Part shown: positions 34,350 to 43,385 of the stretch, in pieces
Layout of the letters: every line of letters starts with the position of its first letter
Numbering within the stretch: the first letter of the stretch is position 1
NCBI GenBank assembly: GCA_022824265.1
Contig: JAJEAG010000033.1
Coordinates: 78,145-142,144 of the forward strand
Direction of reading: 5' to 3'
Source: Candidatus Poribacteria bacterium
GTDB lineage: Bacteria > Poribacteria > WGA-4E > WGA-3G
Length of the DNA stretch: 64,000 nucleotides
The notes under the pieces: generated by a model
Databases searched by the model: none
What the model saw: only the letters and a program-made list of their open reading frames with translations
Told to the model about the DNA's origin: nothing
Position numbers and translations under genes: made by a program

Positions 34350-35072
34350 TTACTGCTTTACTTTATTGATGATTGCAAGTTCTTCATCAGTAAGATCATA
34401 TTCTTGGAGTAAATCTGGTCGACGTTGTGCAGTACGTTTTAATGCTTCAACATGCCGCCATTTTTTTATATTATCATGATGTCCACTTAACAATACCTCC
34501 GGTACTTTCATACCTTCATAATCTGCGGGACGGGTGTAGTGTGGATGATCAAGTAGTTCTTTGCTAAATGAATCCTCGTGGGCAGACTCAAAATCTCCTA
34601 AAGCACCTGGTAAAACTCGTGCGATAGCATCAATTATCACGAGCGCAGCTATCTCTCCACCACTTAAAACATAATCCCCTATTGAGATTTCTGACGTGAC
34701 GATTTTTTGACGTACTCGCTCATCAACTCCTTTATAACGACCACAAATTAATATAAGGTGATTTTCCAAAGATAACGCTTCAACAAGGGGTTGTGTTAAA
34801 GGTATTCCTTGTGGGGTCAAAAAGACTATGTGTGCATCAGATTCTACATTTAATTCTTTGGTAGCTGCGAAGATTGGTTCAGGTTTGAGAATCATCCCCG
34901 CTCCACCACCATAAGGATAATCGTCTACTGATTTATGTTTGTCTGTAGTCCAATCTCGTAAATTATAGACATTAACTGTAAGTCCACCAGCGTCTTGGAT
35001 TCGCTTAAGAATACCTGTTTGCAGTGCAGGTGCGATTATATCTGGAAACAGTGCGAGGACATCCAATTTCAT
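34350..35072 (-). CDS. trmD: tRNA (guanine-37-N1) methyltransferase
   Basis: The 240-residue SPOUT methylase methylates G37 of tRNAs that read CNN and other codons. [15 protein letters not shown] begins the protein, and a longer in-frame start at 35117 would overlap khpA and was not chosen. [29 protein letters not shown] and [10 protein letters not shown] form the knotted AdoMet pocket. The end carries RRPDLL for the tRNA-binding domain. It lies between khpA and rplS, the classic place, but rimM is missing. Confidence 0.95.
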   Translation of the reverse strand: MKLDVLALFPDIIAPALQTGILKRIQDAGGLTVNVYNLRDWTTDKHKSVDDYPYGGGAGMILKPEPIFAATKELNVESDAHIVFLTPQGIPLTQPLVEALSLENHLILICGRYKGVDERVRQKIVTSEISIGDYVLSGGEIAALVIIDAIARVLPGALGDFESAHEDSFSKELLDHPHYTRPADYEGMKVPEVLLSGHHDNIKKWRHVEALKRTAQRRPDLLQEYDLTDEELAIINKVKQ

Positions 35073-35091
35073 TATGTCGTGCCTATAATCG

Positions 35092-35343
35092 CTATGCTTC
35101 TGTTCTCGGTTCCTCAATTAATTCAAGAATCACTTTTTTATTAACTTTTAACCCCGCTGTATAAAGGAGAGTCCTAATTGCTTTTAGTGTCCTTCCGTAT
35201 CTACCAATTATTTTTCCTAAATCCTCATCAGTAACACTCAATTCAATTATAACCACTTTTTCACCAGTCACTTCACGGACGATTACATCATCTGGATAGT
35301 CAACGAGAGATTTTACGATGTATTCAATAAGTTCTTTGAACAT
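35092..35343 (-). CDS. khpA: KH-domain RNA-binding protein KhpA
   Basis: The 83-residue protein has one type II KH domain. The RNA-binding GxxG loop is in [20 protein letters not shown]. It begins [24 protein letters not shown], the usual text of KhpA/YlqC. In other bacteria KhpA pairs with KhpB to bind many transcripts and affect cell shape and sRNA stability. It sits between rpsP and trmD, where it is conserved, and would leave 19 bases before the trmD ATG. Confidence 0.95.
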   Translation of the reverse strand: MFKELIEYIVKSLVDYPDDVIVREVTGEKVVIIELSVTDEDLGKIIGRYGRTLKAIRTLLYTAGLKVNKKVILELIEEPRTEA

Positions 35344-35412
35344 AACTAACTTTCTGTGGATATAATAATTGTAGGGTATGAAGACAGATTTATCTCAGTA
35401 GAAGTTAGAAAA

Positions 35413-35835
35413 CTATGCTTCCTCTTCAGACGTTTCTGTTGTTTCGTCTTTTTCAGATGAATCGGATGCTTCCTCAGTGGGAGGATCTTCCTGTTCAACT
35501 TCACTTGAAGTATCATCTACTTCTTCAGGAGTATCATCTGTCTCAACTTCATCTTCAGGAAGCGGTTTTCCAAGTTTTTCAAATGTGAATTTCTTCCAGA
35601 TGCCTTGTTGTGAAAGCAATCTCTTGGCTGTATCGGAGGGTTGTGCTCCTCGTCTTAACCATTTCAATGCTTTCTCTTCGTCAATAACGACATCTGCGGG
35701 TTCTGTAATTGGATTGTAATGACCAAGTCGTTCTAAAAAGACACCATCCCGTTGTGCTCGTGCATCGGCTGCAACAAGTCGAAAAAATGGTCTTTTTTTT
35801 CTACCGAGTCGTTGTAATCTTATTCTAACTGCCAA
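35413..35835 (-). CDS. rpsP: 30S ribosomal protein S16
   Basis: The 140-residue protein carries the S16 core in the first 80 residues ([29 protein letters not shown] and [10 protein letters not shown]). It ends with about 55 residues rich in glutamate, aspartate, serine and threonine ([20 protein letters not shown] and onward). Most S16 proteins are 80-90 residues, so this acidic tail is an extension, as in some other lineages. It is probably disordered and could modulate rRNA contacts. AGGAGG lies ahead of the start. Confidence 0.95.
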   Translation of the reverse strand: MAVRIRLQRLGRKKRPFFRLVAADARAQRDGVFLERLGHYNPITEPADVVIDEEKALKWLRRGAQPSDTAKRLLSQQGIWKKFTFEKLGKPLPEDEVETDDTPEEVDDTSSEVEQEDPPTEEASDSSEKDETTETSEEEA

Positions 35836-35917
35836 AAATTACCTCCTGGTAAAAATAATATCACTGGGATAACCCAGTAGTATATAATATCTGAAATGTC
35901 CTAAATCTTTGTTTACT

Positions 35918-37306
35918 TTATTTACGTCTTTTACGTTTTCGTGGTTTTCTTGATTTGCGTTTTGTCTGGGTGATTACCCCCATTTTACCACCTAACTTCT
36001 GCATTGCCATACCACCTTGTTGGTTTAACATGTTATTCATCAACCGAAGTTGTGAAACCAACTGATTGACTTGATTTACAGATGTACCACTACCTTTTGC
36101 AATACGGAGTTTGCGATTTCTATCAAGCAGAAGTGGATTTTGACGTTCCATAGGTGTCATTGATTGTATCATTGCTCTTGCATACTTAAATTGATCTTCA
36201 TCTGGTTGCAAGTCTTTGACAGGTAATTGACTCTTAAACGGTACAAGATCAAGCAATTGATCAAGGGGACCCATATTAGTTATTTGTTCAAGTTGTGTTA
36301 GAAAATCGTTAAAATCTAAGCCTTTCTTTTCTGTAAGTTTGCGTTCTAATTCTCGTGCTTGGTCTTCATTGAATACTGATTCGGCTTTCTCCATCAATGT
36401 CTGGAAATCACCTTGTCCGATAATACGCGATGCCATCCGTTCTGGATGAAATTCTTCAAGTGATGATGCCTCAATTTTCTCACCAACACCTATGAATTTG
36501 ATCGGCTTATCTGTTACAGATCGGATAGAGAGTGCTGCTCCACCTCTTGCGTCTCCATCCATCTTTGTCAAGATTACACCGCTAATATCCAAATCGTTGT
36601 TGAAATTTTCTGCGACATTCACTGCATCCTGACCTGTCATCGCATCAACGACAAGTAGTATTTCAGATGGATTTACAGCATCCTTAATTCCTTGAAGTTC
36701 ACCCATCAAAGTCTCATCAATATGCAAACGACCGGCAGTGTCTATAATAACACAATCGAACCCACGTTGTAACGCATCTTTCACTGAATCCTTGGCTATT
36801 TTCACAGGTGAAACATCGGTACCAAGTGAGAAGACAGGAGTGTCAATCTGTTCTCCAAGCACCTGCAACTGTTTTATAGCTGCTGGACGGTAAACATCAC
36901 CTGCAACTAACATTGGGTTACGACCATCTTTACGGAATTTGAGTGCCAATTTCGCTGCTACTGTCGTTTTACCTGCCCCCTGTAAACCTGCCAACATCAC
37001 AACAGTTGGACCAGTGGGAGAGATTTGAATCTTTGCAGATTCAGCACCCATCAATTCGGTTAATTCTTCCTTGATTATCTTCGCAATCTGAAGTTCAGGT
37101 GTGAGACTACCCATCACTTCTTGTCCAAGTGCACGCTCTTTGATATTGTCAATGAAATCACGCGTGACCTTGTAGTTCACATCTGCTTCTAAAAAGGCGC
37201 GACGAACATCTCGCAGAGAATCAGAGATATTATTCTCTGTCAATTTTCCCTGCCCTTTTATTTTTTTGAAGGTGCTTTGTAGCCGTTCACTTAAACTCTC
37301 AAACAT
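35918..37306 (-). CDS. ffh: Signal recognition particle GTPase Ffh
   Basis: The 462-residue protein has the N helical bundle, the G domain with GLQGAGKTTVAAKLA (P-loop), VAGDVYRPAA, DTAGRLHID, TKMDGDARGGAA, and an M domain with the methionine-rich signal-peptide groove (MIQSMTPMERQNPLLL, LRLMNNMLNQ). The C-terminus is very basic (KRKSRKPRKRKRRK) and may help bind the 4.5S RNA. It starts at ATG 37306, one codon after a GTG. The ffh-rpsP order is conserved. No SRP RNA gene was found in the window. Confidence 0.96.
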   Translation of the reverse strand: MFESLSERLQSTFKKIKGQGKLTENNISDSLRDVRRAFLEADVNYKVTRDFIDNIKERALGQEVMGSLTPELQIAKIIKEELTELMGAESAKIQISPTGPTVVMLAGLQGAGKTTVAAKLALKFRKDGRNPMLVAGDVYRPAAIKQLQVLGEQIDTPVFSLGTDVSPVKIAKDSVKDALQRGFDCVIIDTAGRLHIDETLMGELQGIKDAVNPSEILLVVDAMTGQDAVNVAENFNNDLDISGVILTKMDGDARGGAALSIRSVTDKPIKFIGVGEKIEASSLEEFHPERMASRIIGQGDFQTLMEKAESVFNEDQARELERKLTEKKGLDFNDFLTQLEQITNMGPLDQLLDLVPFKSQLPVKDLQPDEDQFKYARAMIQSMTPMERQNPLLLDRNRKLRIAKGSGTSVNQVNQLVSQLRLMNNMLNQQGGMAMQKLGGKMGVITQTKRKSRKPRKRKRRK

Positions 37307-37309
37307 CAC

Positions 37310-37625
37310 AAGATATCCGTTATCAAAGGAGATTTCAATTATAGAATTATAGCAAAAATATAACTCTCTGTCAAGTTTTTTTATTTATAGACAGGGTTAT
37401 TTAGTTTTCGTTAATTCGTAGAAATATGTCGTAAAGTCGCGACCAAGAAGTCGATCCTATAGAAGAGTGGGTGAAGACAAGCGAGGAGACCTTGTCCTAC
37501 GATAGGACATCAGAAATGCTTATTGTCAGAATCGCTGAGGGCACAGAACAGGCTGAATGAAGAGGAGTTTTCAGTGATTCAGATTAATGTGTTTTGTAGT
37601 AGTCATTATTTTTCAAATTTCTCGG
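37310..37625. other. Intergenic region with a repeat copy
   Basis: About 316 bases separate the ffh gene from the exported protein gene, both leftward. The stretch next to ffh (37330-37390) is AT-rich and probably holds its promoter. The dispersed repeat copy at 37403-37504 takes the centre. No frame with a ribosome site was seen. Confidence 0.6.
37403..37504 (+). repeat. Dispersed repeat copy R3 with degenerate hairpin
   Basis: It carries the block ATTCGTAGAAATATGTC, GTAAAGTCGCGACC and GAAGTCGATCCTATAG, as in the copies at 9.0, 23.6 and 50.7 kb. Then GCGAGGAGACCTTGTCCTAC forms a degenerate version of the GGGCGAGG/CCTCGCCC hairpin. The order of blocks equals that at 9045-9150. Confidence 0.75.
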
Positions 37626-38459
37626 CTAATTCAATTTTAAATCCGCCCATGTAGTTGTTAATTTACTCCCTATCTCAACATCAAGAAAACTATGGATTTC
37701 ATCAAAGAAACTCTTTTGGTCATTTGAATTGAATGGATATAATTTTACCGATCTGTGGGTTTTGGCATCAAAGTGAAGGTTCATATAAGCAGCTCCGCCG
37801 CTCTGTCCTACACGGTACAACAGCACATTGACTCCCTTTTTCAACTCCACCTCAACATTGTAGTCAACCTGTTGTGGTGCACCAGTCCATCGTGAATTAT
37901 TGTACCATTTCTCTCCATTAATCCAAATCTGTGCATAGTCATCGTGTGCAGGTGACATCACAGACTGAATGGTATCAGGTGCTCTGATAACAAGAATGCC
38001 GTAAGTATCAAAATTGGTTGCAACACCGTTACGGATTATATTATTCTGATTACCCGGATCTACTTCATAAACAGTCCAATTGCGCTTGCCTCCATTGTTC
38101 TGTGACCATTCCATCTCAATTCTCTGCGTCTTCATTAGACCATTAACTGTAGAAAGTGTTTCTTGAAACAATCTTTGGTTAGTTCCTCTTGCAATCAAGT
38201 CAATAGGTGCTGAAGCATTAAACCCACCATTGTTAATATAATTCCCATCAAGACCATACCATTTTCGTATCCATGTTGCAGCACCAGAATGATCCTCGTT
38301 TAATTGTGTTCCATCTTGAGGAACTTTCATCACTTCCAATTCACCAAGTGGTCCGTCTTTAATGTTAACTTCTGCTTGACCCAAGGATTTATCTAATAAT
38401 GAGAGAAATAATGTAAGAATCAGCAATGTTGAAACTAAATACTTACTGAAATGTGTCAT
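37626..38459 (-). CDS. Exported PA14-like protein with KLTTTW tail
   Basis: The 277-residue protein has a Sec signal (about 1-28, LVSTLLILTLFLSLLDKSLGQA). The central part (about 50-235) reads like a PA14/GLEYA carbohydrate-binding beta-barrel: SPAHDDYAQIWINGEKW, then VDYNVEVELKKGVNVLLYRV and GAAYMNLHF. The last 19 residues, LDVEIGSKLTTTWADLKLN, share the conserved tail with the LamG proteins at 13.5 and 43.4 kb. Those sequences differ in DNA, so selection on the protein is likely. The ligand is unknown. Confidence 0.8.
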   Translation of the reverse strand: MTHFSKYLVSTLLILTLFLSLLDKSLGQAEVNIKDGPLGELEVMKVPQDGTQLNEDHSGAATWIRKWYGLDGNYINNGGFNASAPIDLIARGTNQRLFQETLSTVNGLMKTQRIEMEWSQNNGGKRNWTVYEVDPGNQNNIIRNGVATNFDTYGILVIRAPDTIQSVMSPAHDDYAQIWINGEKWYNNSRWTGAPQQVDYNVEVELKKGVNVLLYRVGQSGGAAYMNLHFDAKTHRSVKLYPFNSNDQKSFFDEIHSFLDVEIGSKLTTTWADLKLN

Positions 38460-38509
38460 TAGTATCCTTTACCAAACAGAATTAAGATTTAATCATGAAC
38501 CGATATCAA

Positions 38510-40327
38510 TCAATTTGGATATGTATCCAATGCCTTGTGCCATTCGGTTAACTTAGCTACACGTTCGGCAGAAACAGATGATATTTCAAGAGGTCTACCA
38601 CGCGTATCAATTACCAATCCGACTACTCCCCCCATCGCTTCAGTCTCAATGTGCGTTCCACGACCAGCACCAACATCAAACTTCCGTGATGGTTGTATTT
38701 TCAGTAATGCCTTTTCGCCCAAACCAAGATCATAGTGACGGAGTTCACCGTAAGTAATATCCTCAGTAATAACCTGTGTATCTCCAATTCGGATTTCTAC
38801 AGAGAGACAACTCTCGCCTTCCTTCCCAATTCCGATAGGTGCGACACAAGTACCAAGATGTATTAGACAATCACGTTCAAAGACATGGGTCGCTGCTTCT
38901 TCATTAACCTGCGCTAAAACCCCAAGTTGAGGCATCATAAAAATACTATCAACTGCGAGATGTGTTATTCCTTCAGGTTGAAATGCGTCAATCATCATTA
39001 GCATAGATTGTTGTCTACGGGGCGCGTGCGATAAAACACCTCCACTGCCAACTATCATATCTAAAGAAATCATATTAACAAGTGTTTGTCCACTTTCTGC
39101 TTGGTCAAATGCTTCCGAGATTGTCCGTTGTTGTTGCACACCACGCAATTCCACTGCCAATTGTTTATGTTGATCAAATGCCAATCTCAATGCTTCACGA
39201 GCAATCGCCTGCTCCAAAACCAATTCTTGTAATGTTTGGGGTATAGTTGTGGGACGAATCATCTTATTTTTTACACGATTACGGAGATCGCCAACCTCAA
39301 TATCAAATGGAACCCATCGCATTACGTTTTCTAAACCTGCTTCAGCAAGTACGTTTGATACGCTATAACTCATACCAAGGTTAGCACTCACTGTTCGGTT
39401 AAAAATTGCTTCTGAATCACGGTTTTTGAAGACAGAAAACACATCTGTTGTTGCACCTCCGATATCGACACCAACTACCTGAATATCCTGTTGTGAAGAA
39501 ACAGTTTGTATTATTTCTCCTACTGCCCCAGGGGTTGGCATTATAGGTGCATCTGTCCATTCAATCAGTTTTTTATAACCGGGTGCATGTGCCATAACGT
39601 GTTCAAGGAATTGATCCTGAATTTTATGTCTGGTTGGCATCAAATCTTCACGTTCTAACACTGGACGCAAATTATCTACTATTTCAAGCGACATCACATC
39701 ATCCAGACGTTCCTTAATCAATTCATGTGCGTCTTTGTTACCCGCATAGATCAGCGGCAATTCATAAGCAATTCCGAGACGTGGTTGTGGACGTGCAGCA
39801 GCGATGATTTCTGCCAATTCAACAACATGGGAGGTAGTACCACCATCAACACCCCCAGAGAGTAGGAGCATATCAGGACGTAAATGGCGAATTCGTTCAA
39901 TTTTTTCGTGTGGTAGGCGTTTGTCGTTTGAAGCAATTACGTCCATAACAATCGCACCAGCACCTAACGCAGCACGTTCTGCACTTTCCCCTGTTAGGTT
40001 ACGTACAACTCCAGCAACCATCATCTGTAAACCACCGCCAGCACTGCTTGTTGAAATATAAATGTCAACACCATCATCACCATTCTGCGGCTTGATGATG
40101 ACACCATTGTCAAGAAGTTTCCGTCCTGCAAGTTCCTCAACTTCAGTGATCGCGTTAATAACACCTGCTGTAACATCCTCTACAGGTGCTTCAACTGTTG
40201 TAGGGGCTTCACCACGGACAATAAGTTGATATTCATCACCACGTTTTTCAATGAGAATTGCTTTTGTCGTAGTGCTACCACAGTCCGTGGCAAGAATTGA
40301 ACGGAGTTCACCTCCTGATTCATTCAT
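38510..40327 (-). CDS. Glutamate mutase-associated ATPase-like protein (GlmL/MutL family)
   Basis: The 605-residue protein is an actin/Hsp70-fold ATPase. Phosphate motif 1 is ATDCGSTTTKAIL (about 13-25), and phosphate motif 2 is GVDIGGATTDVFSVF near residue 283. Text such as MLLLSGGVDGGTTSHVVELAE and VGSGGVLSHAPRRQQSMLM is characteristic of the MutL (GlmL) family, which is found with B12-dependent glutamate mutase in anaerobes. No glmS/glmE or other B12 mutase gene is adjacent here. Other members act in ornithine or methyl-aspartate metabolism, so its partner in this organism is uncertain. Confidence 0.88.
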   Translation of the reverse strand: MNESGGELRSILATDCGSTTTKAILIEKRGDEYQLIVRGEAPTTVEAPVEDVTAGVINAITEVEELAGRKLLDNGVIIKPQNGDDGVDIYISTSSAGGGLQMMVAGVVRNLTGESAERAALGAGAIVMDVIASNDKRLPHEKIERIRHLRPDMLLLSGGVDGGTTSHVVELAEIIAAARPQPRLGIAYELPLIYAGNKDAHELIKERLDDVMSLEIVDNLRPVLEREDLMPTRHKIQDQFLEHVMAHAPGYKKLIEWTDAPIMPTPGAVGEIIQTVSSQQDIQVVGVDIGGATTDVFSVFKNRDSEAIFNRTVSANLGMSYSVSNVLAEAGLENVMRWVPFDIEVGDLRNRVKNKMIRPTTIPQTLQELVLEQAIAREALRLAFDQHKQLAVELRGVQQQRTISEAFDQAESGQTLVNMISLDMIVGSGGVLSHAPRRQQSMLMMIDAFQPEGITHLAVDSIFMMPQLGVLAQVNEEAATHVFERDCLIHLGTCVAPIGIGKEGESCLSVEIRIGDTQVITEDITYGELRHYDLGLGEKALLKIQPSRKFDVGAGRGTHIETEAMGGVVGLVIDTRGRPLEISSVSAERVAKLTEWHKALDTYPN

Positions 40328-40380
40328 ATATTTTGTCTCCTAATTTTACTATAGAATAGTAATTAAATTCTATAATTCAT

Positions 40381-41178
40381 CTAATACCCTAATTGTCGCA
40401 AATACTCTCGATTCACAGACATCCGTTCTTCATCAGTGCGGTCTTCAACCATACCCGGACACGCAGTAATCCACCGTTCATAACCGAGTTTCTCTAAAGT
40501 TGACATTATTCCTGGAAAATCAATCACATTTCCTCCACCAACATCAACCCAATTCACTTCATAATTGCTTCCATCTCCTCCAGTGTATCCAGAATAATCT
40601 TGTAAATGGACATAGACAAGTACATCCTTATATCTACGAATGGATTCAATCGGGTCAAATCCCCATAGTGCAGAATGTGATACGTCAATGCACAGTTTAC
40701 ACTTACGCAATAGACTCATATATTTTGCCCAATCCTCAATTGAATCTACCGTTGTATTGGTATGAATATGATAACAGACATCTAATCCGTATCGTGCTGC
40801 ATATTCTGCCCATTCTTCAGAAACATCAGCAAGTTTTGTCAGATCATCGTTATTTATTGGGCGGTCGTCTGGTTTACCAGCACCCATGAACATGAAGCAG
40901 TCTGCCCCTACTTCTGCGGCAAAGTCAATTCTTCTTTTATTAATTTCCATCTGTTCATAGTTTTTATCAATCGGCAACCCACGTGCTGTGACCGCAGCGA
41001 CAGGCATGTCAACATTCTCACAGATCCTACGTATACGACGCGGTGTACCTGACCAATCTAATGATTGCCGCATCTCCCATCCATCCCAACCAGCATTCTT
41101 GAGTTGGACTAACAACTTCTCAAAATCAGGTTGTTGCCAACGTAATGTACTATATCCAAATTTAAAACTCATCTTCAT
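40381..41178 (-). CDS. Sugar phosphate isomerase/epimerase, inosose dehydratase-like
   Basis: The 265-residue TIM barrel begins FKFGYSTLRWQQPDFEKLLVQLKNAGWDGWEMRQ, like IolE-type isomerases. Metal-binding positions are suggested by VCYHIHTNT, CIDVSHSALWG, VYVHLQDY and the closing WITACPGM. The substrate is unknown. It lies near a plus-strand Gfo/Idh gene and a second isomerase gene (42.4 kb), a pattern common for inositol or keto-sugar pathways. It is divergent from that pair, with about 157 bases between. Confidence 0.85.
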   Translation of the reverse strand: MKMSFKFGYSTLRWQQPDFEKLLVQLKNAGWDGWEMRQSLDWSGTPRRIRRICENVDMPVAAVTARGLPIDKNYEQMEINKRRIDFAAEVGADCFMFMGAGKPDDRPINNDDLTKLADVSEEWAEYAARYGLDVCYHIHTNTTVDSIEDWAKYMSLLRKCKLCIDVSHSALWGFDPIESIRRYKDVLVYVHLQDYSGYTGGDGSNYEVNWVDVGGGNVIDFPGIMSTLEKLGYERWITACPGMVEDRTDEERMSVNREYLRQLGY

Positions 41179-41248
41179 ACTCCTCTACACAGTTCTTTAA
41201 TGATTTATAGCAGCAAGCACTGAAAATTATATCAGATTTTTATATTGC

Positions 41249-41277
41249 TTGCAATAAATGTTAGTTTTTGTTAAACT
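41249..41277 (+). promoter_or_regulatory. Candidate promoter of the Gfo/Idh gene at 41.3 kb
   Basis: TTGCAA (41249-41254) and TAAACT (41272-41277) lie 17 bases apart. The -10 box matches four of six consensus bases. The start would be near 41285, leaving about 50 bases before the ATG at 41336, with AAGGAG at about 41325. Confidence 0.4.
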
Positions 41278-41335
41278 ATTTCTGCAAACTATATATCTGT
41301 TTATTTCCGTAAAGACCTATTTTTAAGGAGAAAAT

Positions 41336-42301
41336 ATGGATAAAGTGAAACTCGGTTTCATCGGTACAGGTGGTATGGCTGGAGCGCACATGCGCAACCT
41401 GAAAGACAATTTTGAAGATGTTGAATTCTGTGCAATGTGCGATATCTCAGAAGACCGTGCAAAAGCACGTGCCGAAGAATTTGGTGGCAATGCTTATTCT
41501 GACTTTCGTGTTATGTATGATAAAGAGGATCTGGATGCAGTTTACATCTGCACGCCTCCCTTTGCACACGGTGAACAGGAACGAATCGCTTGTGAAAATG
41601 GCATCGCAATGTTCATTGAAAAGCCGATTCATTCTGAATTAGAACCGGCAATCATAATCAATGATTACATTAAAGAGACCGGTGTTATTACAAGTGTAGG
41701 ATATCACTGGCGGTACGGTGGCAATGCTCAGAATGCAAAGAAAATGCTTGAGGAGCAACCGCAAATTCTCGGAGCACTCGGTTATTGGATGGGTGGTATG
41801 CCCGGAACACCATGGTGGCGTGTCAGAGCACAATCTGGTGGGCAACACGTTGAACAGACAACACACATTTTCGATCTGTGTCGATTTCTCGTTGGAAGCG
41901 ACGGTAAAACCGTACACGGTGTTGCAAATAGCGGTAGCATGACACATGTAGAAAACTATGACGTTGACGATATCAGTATGGTTAACATTGAATTCGAAAA
42001 CGGTGCTGTTGCAAATATTGTTTCTGCCTGTGCATTAGAAGGTTTTGGACGCGTACATCTTGAGGTATTCACACGTGGTCTCGTTGTTACTGTCGGTGGA
42101 CCGAACAATGCAAACCGCAAAGGTGAAACAGAACCACTTTCAGGTGCTGGTGGACAAGATCGAGATCGTGTCTTTATTGATGCAGTCAAGAGTGGCGATG
42201 ACTCAGAAATACTGTCACCGTATAGCGACGCACTCCAGACGCTCCGTATCATGCTTGCTGCAAGCACATCGTTTGAGACTGGTAAAGCTATTGACCTGTA
42301 A
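41336..42301 (+). CDS. Gfo/Idh/MocA-family oxidoreductase
   Basis: The 321-residue NAD(P) dehydrogenase has the Rossmann start KLGFIGTGGMAGAHM and the family lysine in FIEKPIHSELEP. GYHWRYGG and QSGGQHVEQTTHIFDLCRFLVG, with the catalytic histidine, follow. AAGGAG precedes the ATG. It is followed after 101 bases by a sugar isomerase gene, so an oxidation/isomerisation pathway for a cyclic polyol or sugar is likely. The substrate is unknown. It is different from the Gfo/Idh protein at 21.2 kb. Confidence 0.9.
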   Translation: MDKVKLGFIGTGGMAGAHMRNLKDNFEDVEFCAMCDISEDRAKARAEEFGGNAYSDFRVMYDKEDLDAVYICTPPFAHGEQERIACENGIAMFIEKPIHSELEPAIIINDYIKETGVITSVGYHWRYGGNAQNAKKMLEEQPQILGALGYWMGGMPGTPWWRVRAQSGGQHVEQTTHIFDLCRFLVGSDGKTVHGVANSGSMTHVENYDVDDISMVNIEFENGAVANIVSACALEGFGRVHLEVFTRGLVVTVGGPNNANRKGETEPLSGAGGQDRDRVFIDAVKSGDDSEILSPYSDALQTLRIMLAASTSFETGKAIDL

Positions 42302-42402
42302 TGTACTTTAGAAACATTCTGCGTGTCAACTGTTCTTACATAGACATTAGTCTCAAAAACACATTGTTGTTTTCATTATTATTTCATTGAGAGAGAAAAA
42401 TT

Positions 42403-43158
42403 ATGCCAATTAATCAATCCATCTGTTTTGGTAATTTCCGGCGTGATAGAGAGCCGGTAGACGTTATTAAAAAAGCCGCTGAGATCGGTTATAAATCTGT
42501 TGAAATGTTACCAGCAGATCTCTGGTCTGTTGTTCAGGATCACGGTATGCGGGTCGCTATCATAGTCGGACACTCATCACTTCCATCCGGTTTGAACGAT
42601 CCAGACAACCATGATCGAATTGAGGATGAGTTACTCAAGAATATTGACATCGCTGCTGAGAACGACATCCCAGGTCTGATCTGTTTTTCTGGTAATAGAG
42701 AAGGTAGGTCAGATGAAGAAGGTCGTGATAACACAATAGCCGGTTTGTCTCGGGTAACAAAGGTTGCAGAGGAAAAGGGAGTTAACTTGTGTGTTGAACT
42801 ACTCAACAGCAAAGTTAACCATCCAGATTATCAGTGTGATAAGACTGAGTGGGGTGTTGAAGTATGTCAGGGTGTCGATTCACCACGTGCACTTCTCCTC
42901 CACGACATCTACCACATGCAAATTATGGAAGGTGACCTAATCCGCAATATCACGGATTACATTGAGTATATCGGACACTTTCACACAGCAGGAAATCCTG
43001 GACGACGCGATCTGGATGATGAACAGGAAATCTATTATCCTGCTGTTATGCGTGCTATTGCAAATACTGACTATGACCTTTATGTCGGGCATGAATTCAG
43101 CCCTAAAGGTGATTCGTTCGATGCAATGCAGCATGCTTATGATGTGTGTAATGTTTAG
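42403..43158 (+). CDS. Sugar phosphate isomerase/epimerase, hydroxypyruvate isomerase-like
   Basis: The 251-residue TIM barrel reads like Hyi/IolI proteins. Metal-site strands are LCVELLNSKVNHPDYQCD (E and H), LLHDIYHMQIMEGDL (D and H), IGHFHTAGNPGRRDLDD and YVGHEFSPKGD with the closing glutamate. NHPDYQCDxTEWG is the text seen in hydroxypyruvate isomerases. It probably works with the preceding Gfo/Idh enzyme. GAGAGA lies ahead of the ATG. A hairpin follows it (43176-43199). Confidence 0.88.
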   Translation: MPINQSICFGNFRRDREPVDVIKKAAEIGYKSVEMLPADLWSVVQDHGMRVAIIVGHSSLPSGLNDPDNHDRIEDELLKNIDIAAENDIPGLICFSGNREGRSDEEGRDNTIAGLSRVTKVAEEKGVNLCVELLNSKVNHPDYQCDKTEWGVEVCQGVDSPRALLLHDIYHMQIMEGDLIRNITDYIEYIGHFHTAGNPGRRDLDDEQEIYYPAVMRAIANTDYDLYVGHEFSPKGDSFDAMQHAYDVCNV

Positions 43159-43175
43159 ACATGATTGATATTTGC

Positions 43176-43199
43176 TGGACGGGTAACTATACCCGTCCA
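43176..43199 (+). terminator. Hairpin downstream of the isomerase gene
   Basis: TGGACGGGTA and TACCCGTCCA form a ten-base perfect stem with a four-base loop, 17 bases after the isomerase stop. The T-tract after it is poor (CTTGCAATC), so it may also act as an RNA-stabilising hairpin. It resembles the terminator at 31190-31208 in its GGGTA/TACCC core. Confidence 0.6.
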
Positions 43200-43385
43200 C
43201 TTGCAATCTATGTATAATGACATTTGATTGAAATGAAGGGAATCATAATTATTTAATGAATTATAAATTTTAATAATCATAGAAATGTATTAATTGTAAT
43301 GTAAATAAAGGGAGATTAAGCGACGAATACAATAAAATCGTATATCAAGAATACGCAATCTATGAAACCTAAGGAGGAAGCTAAA

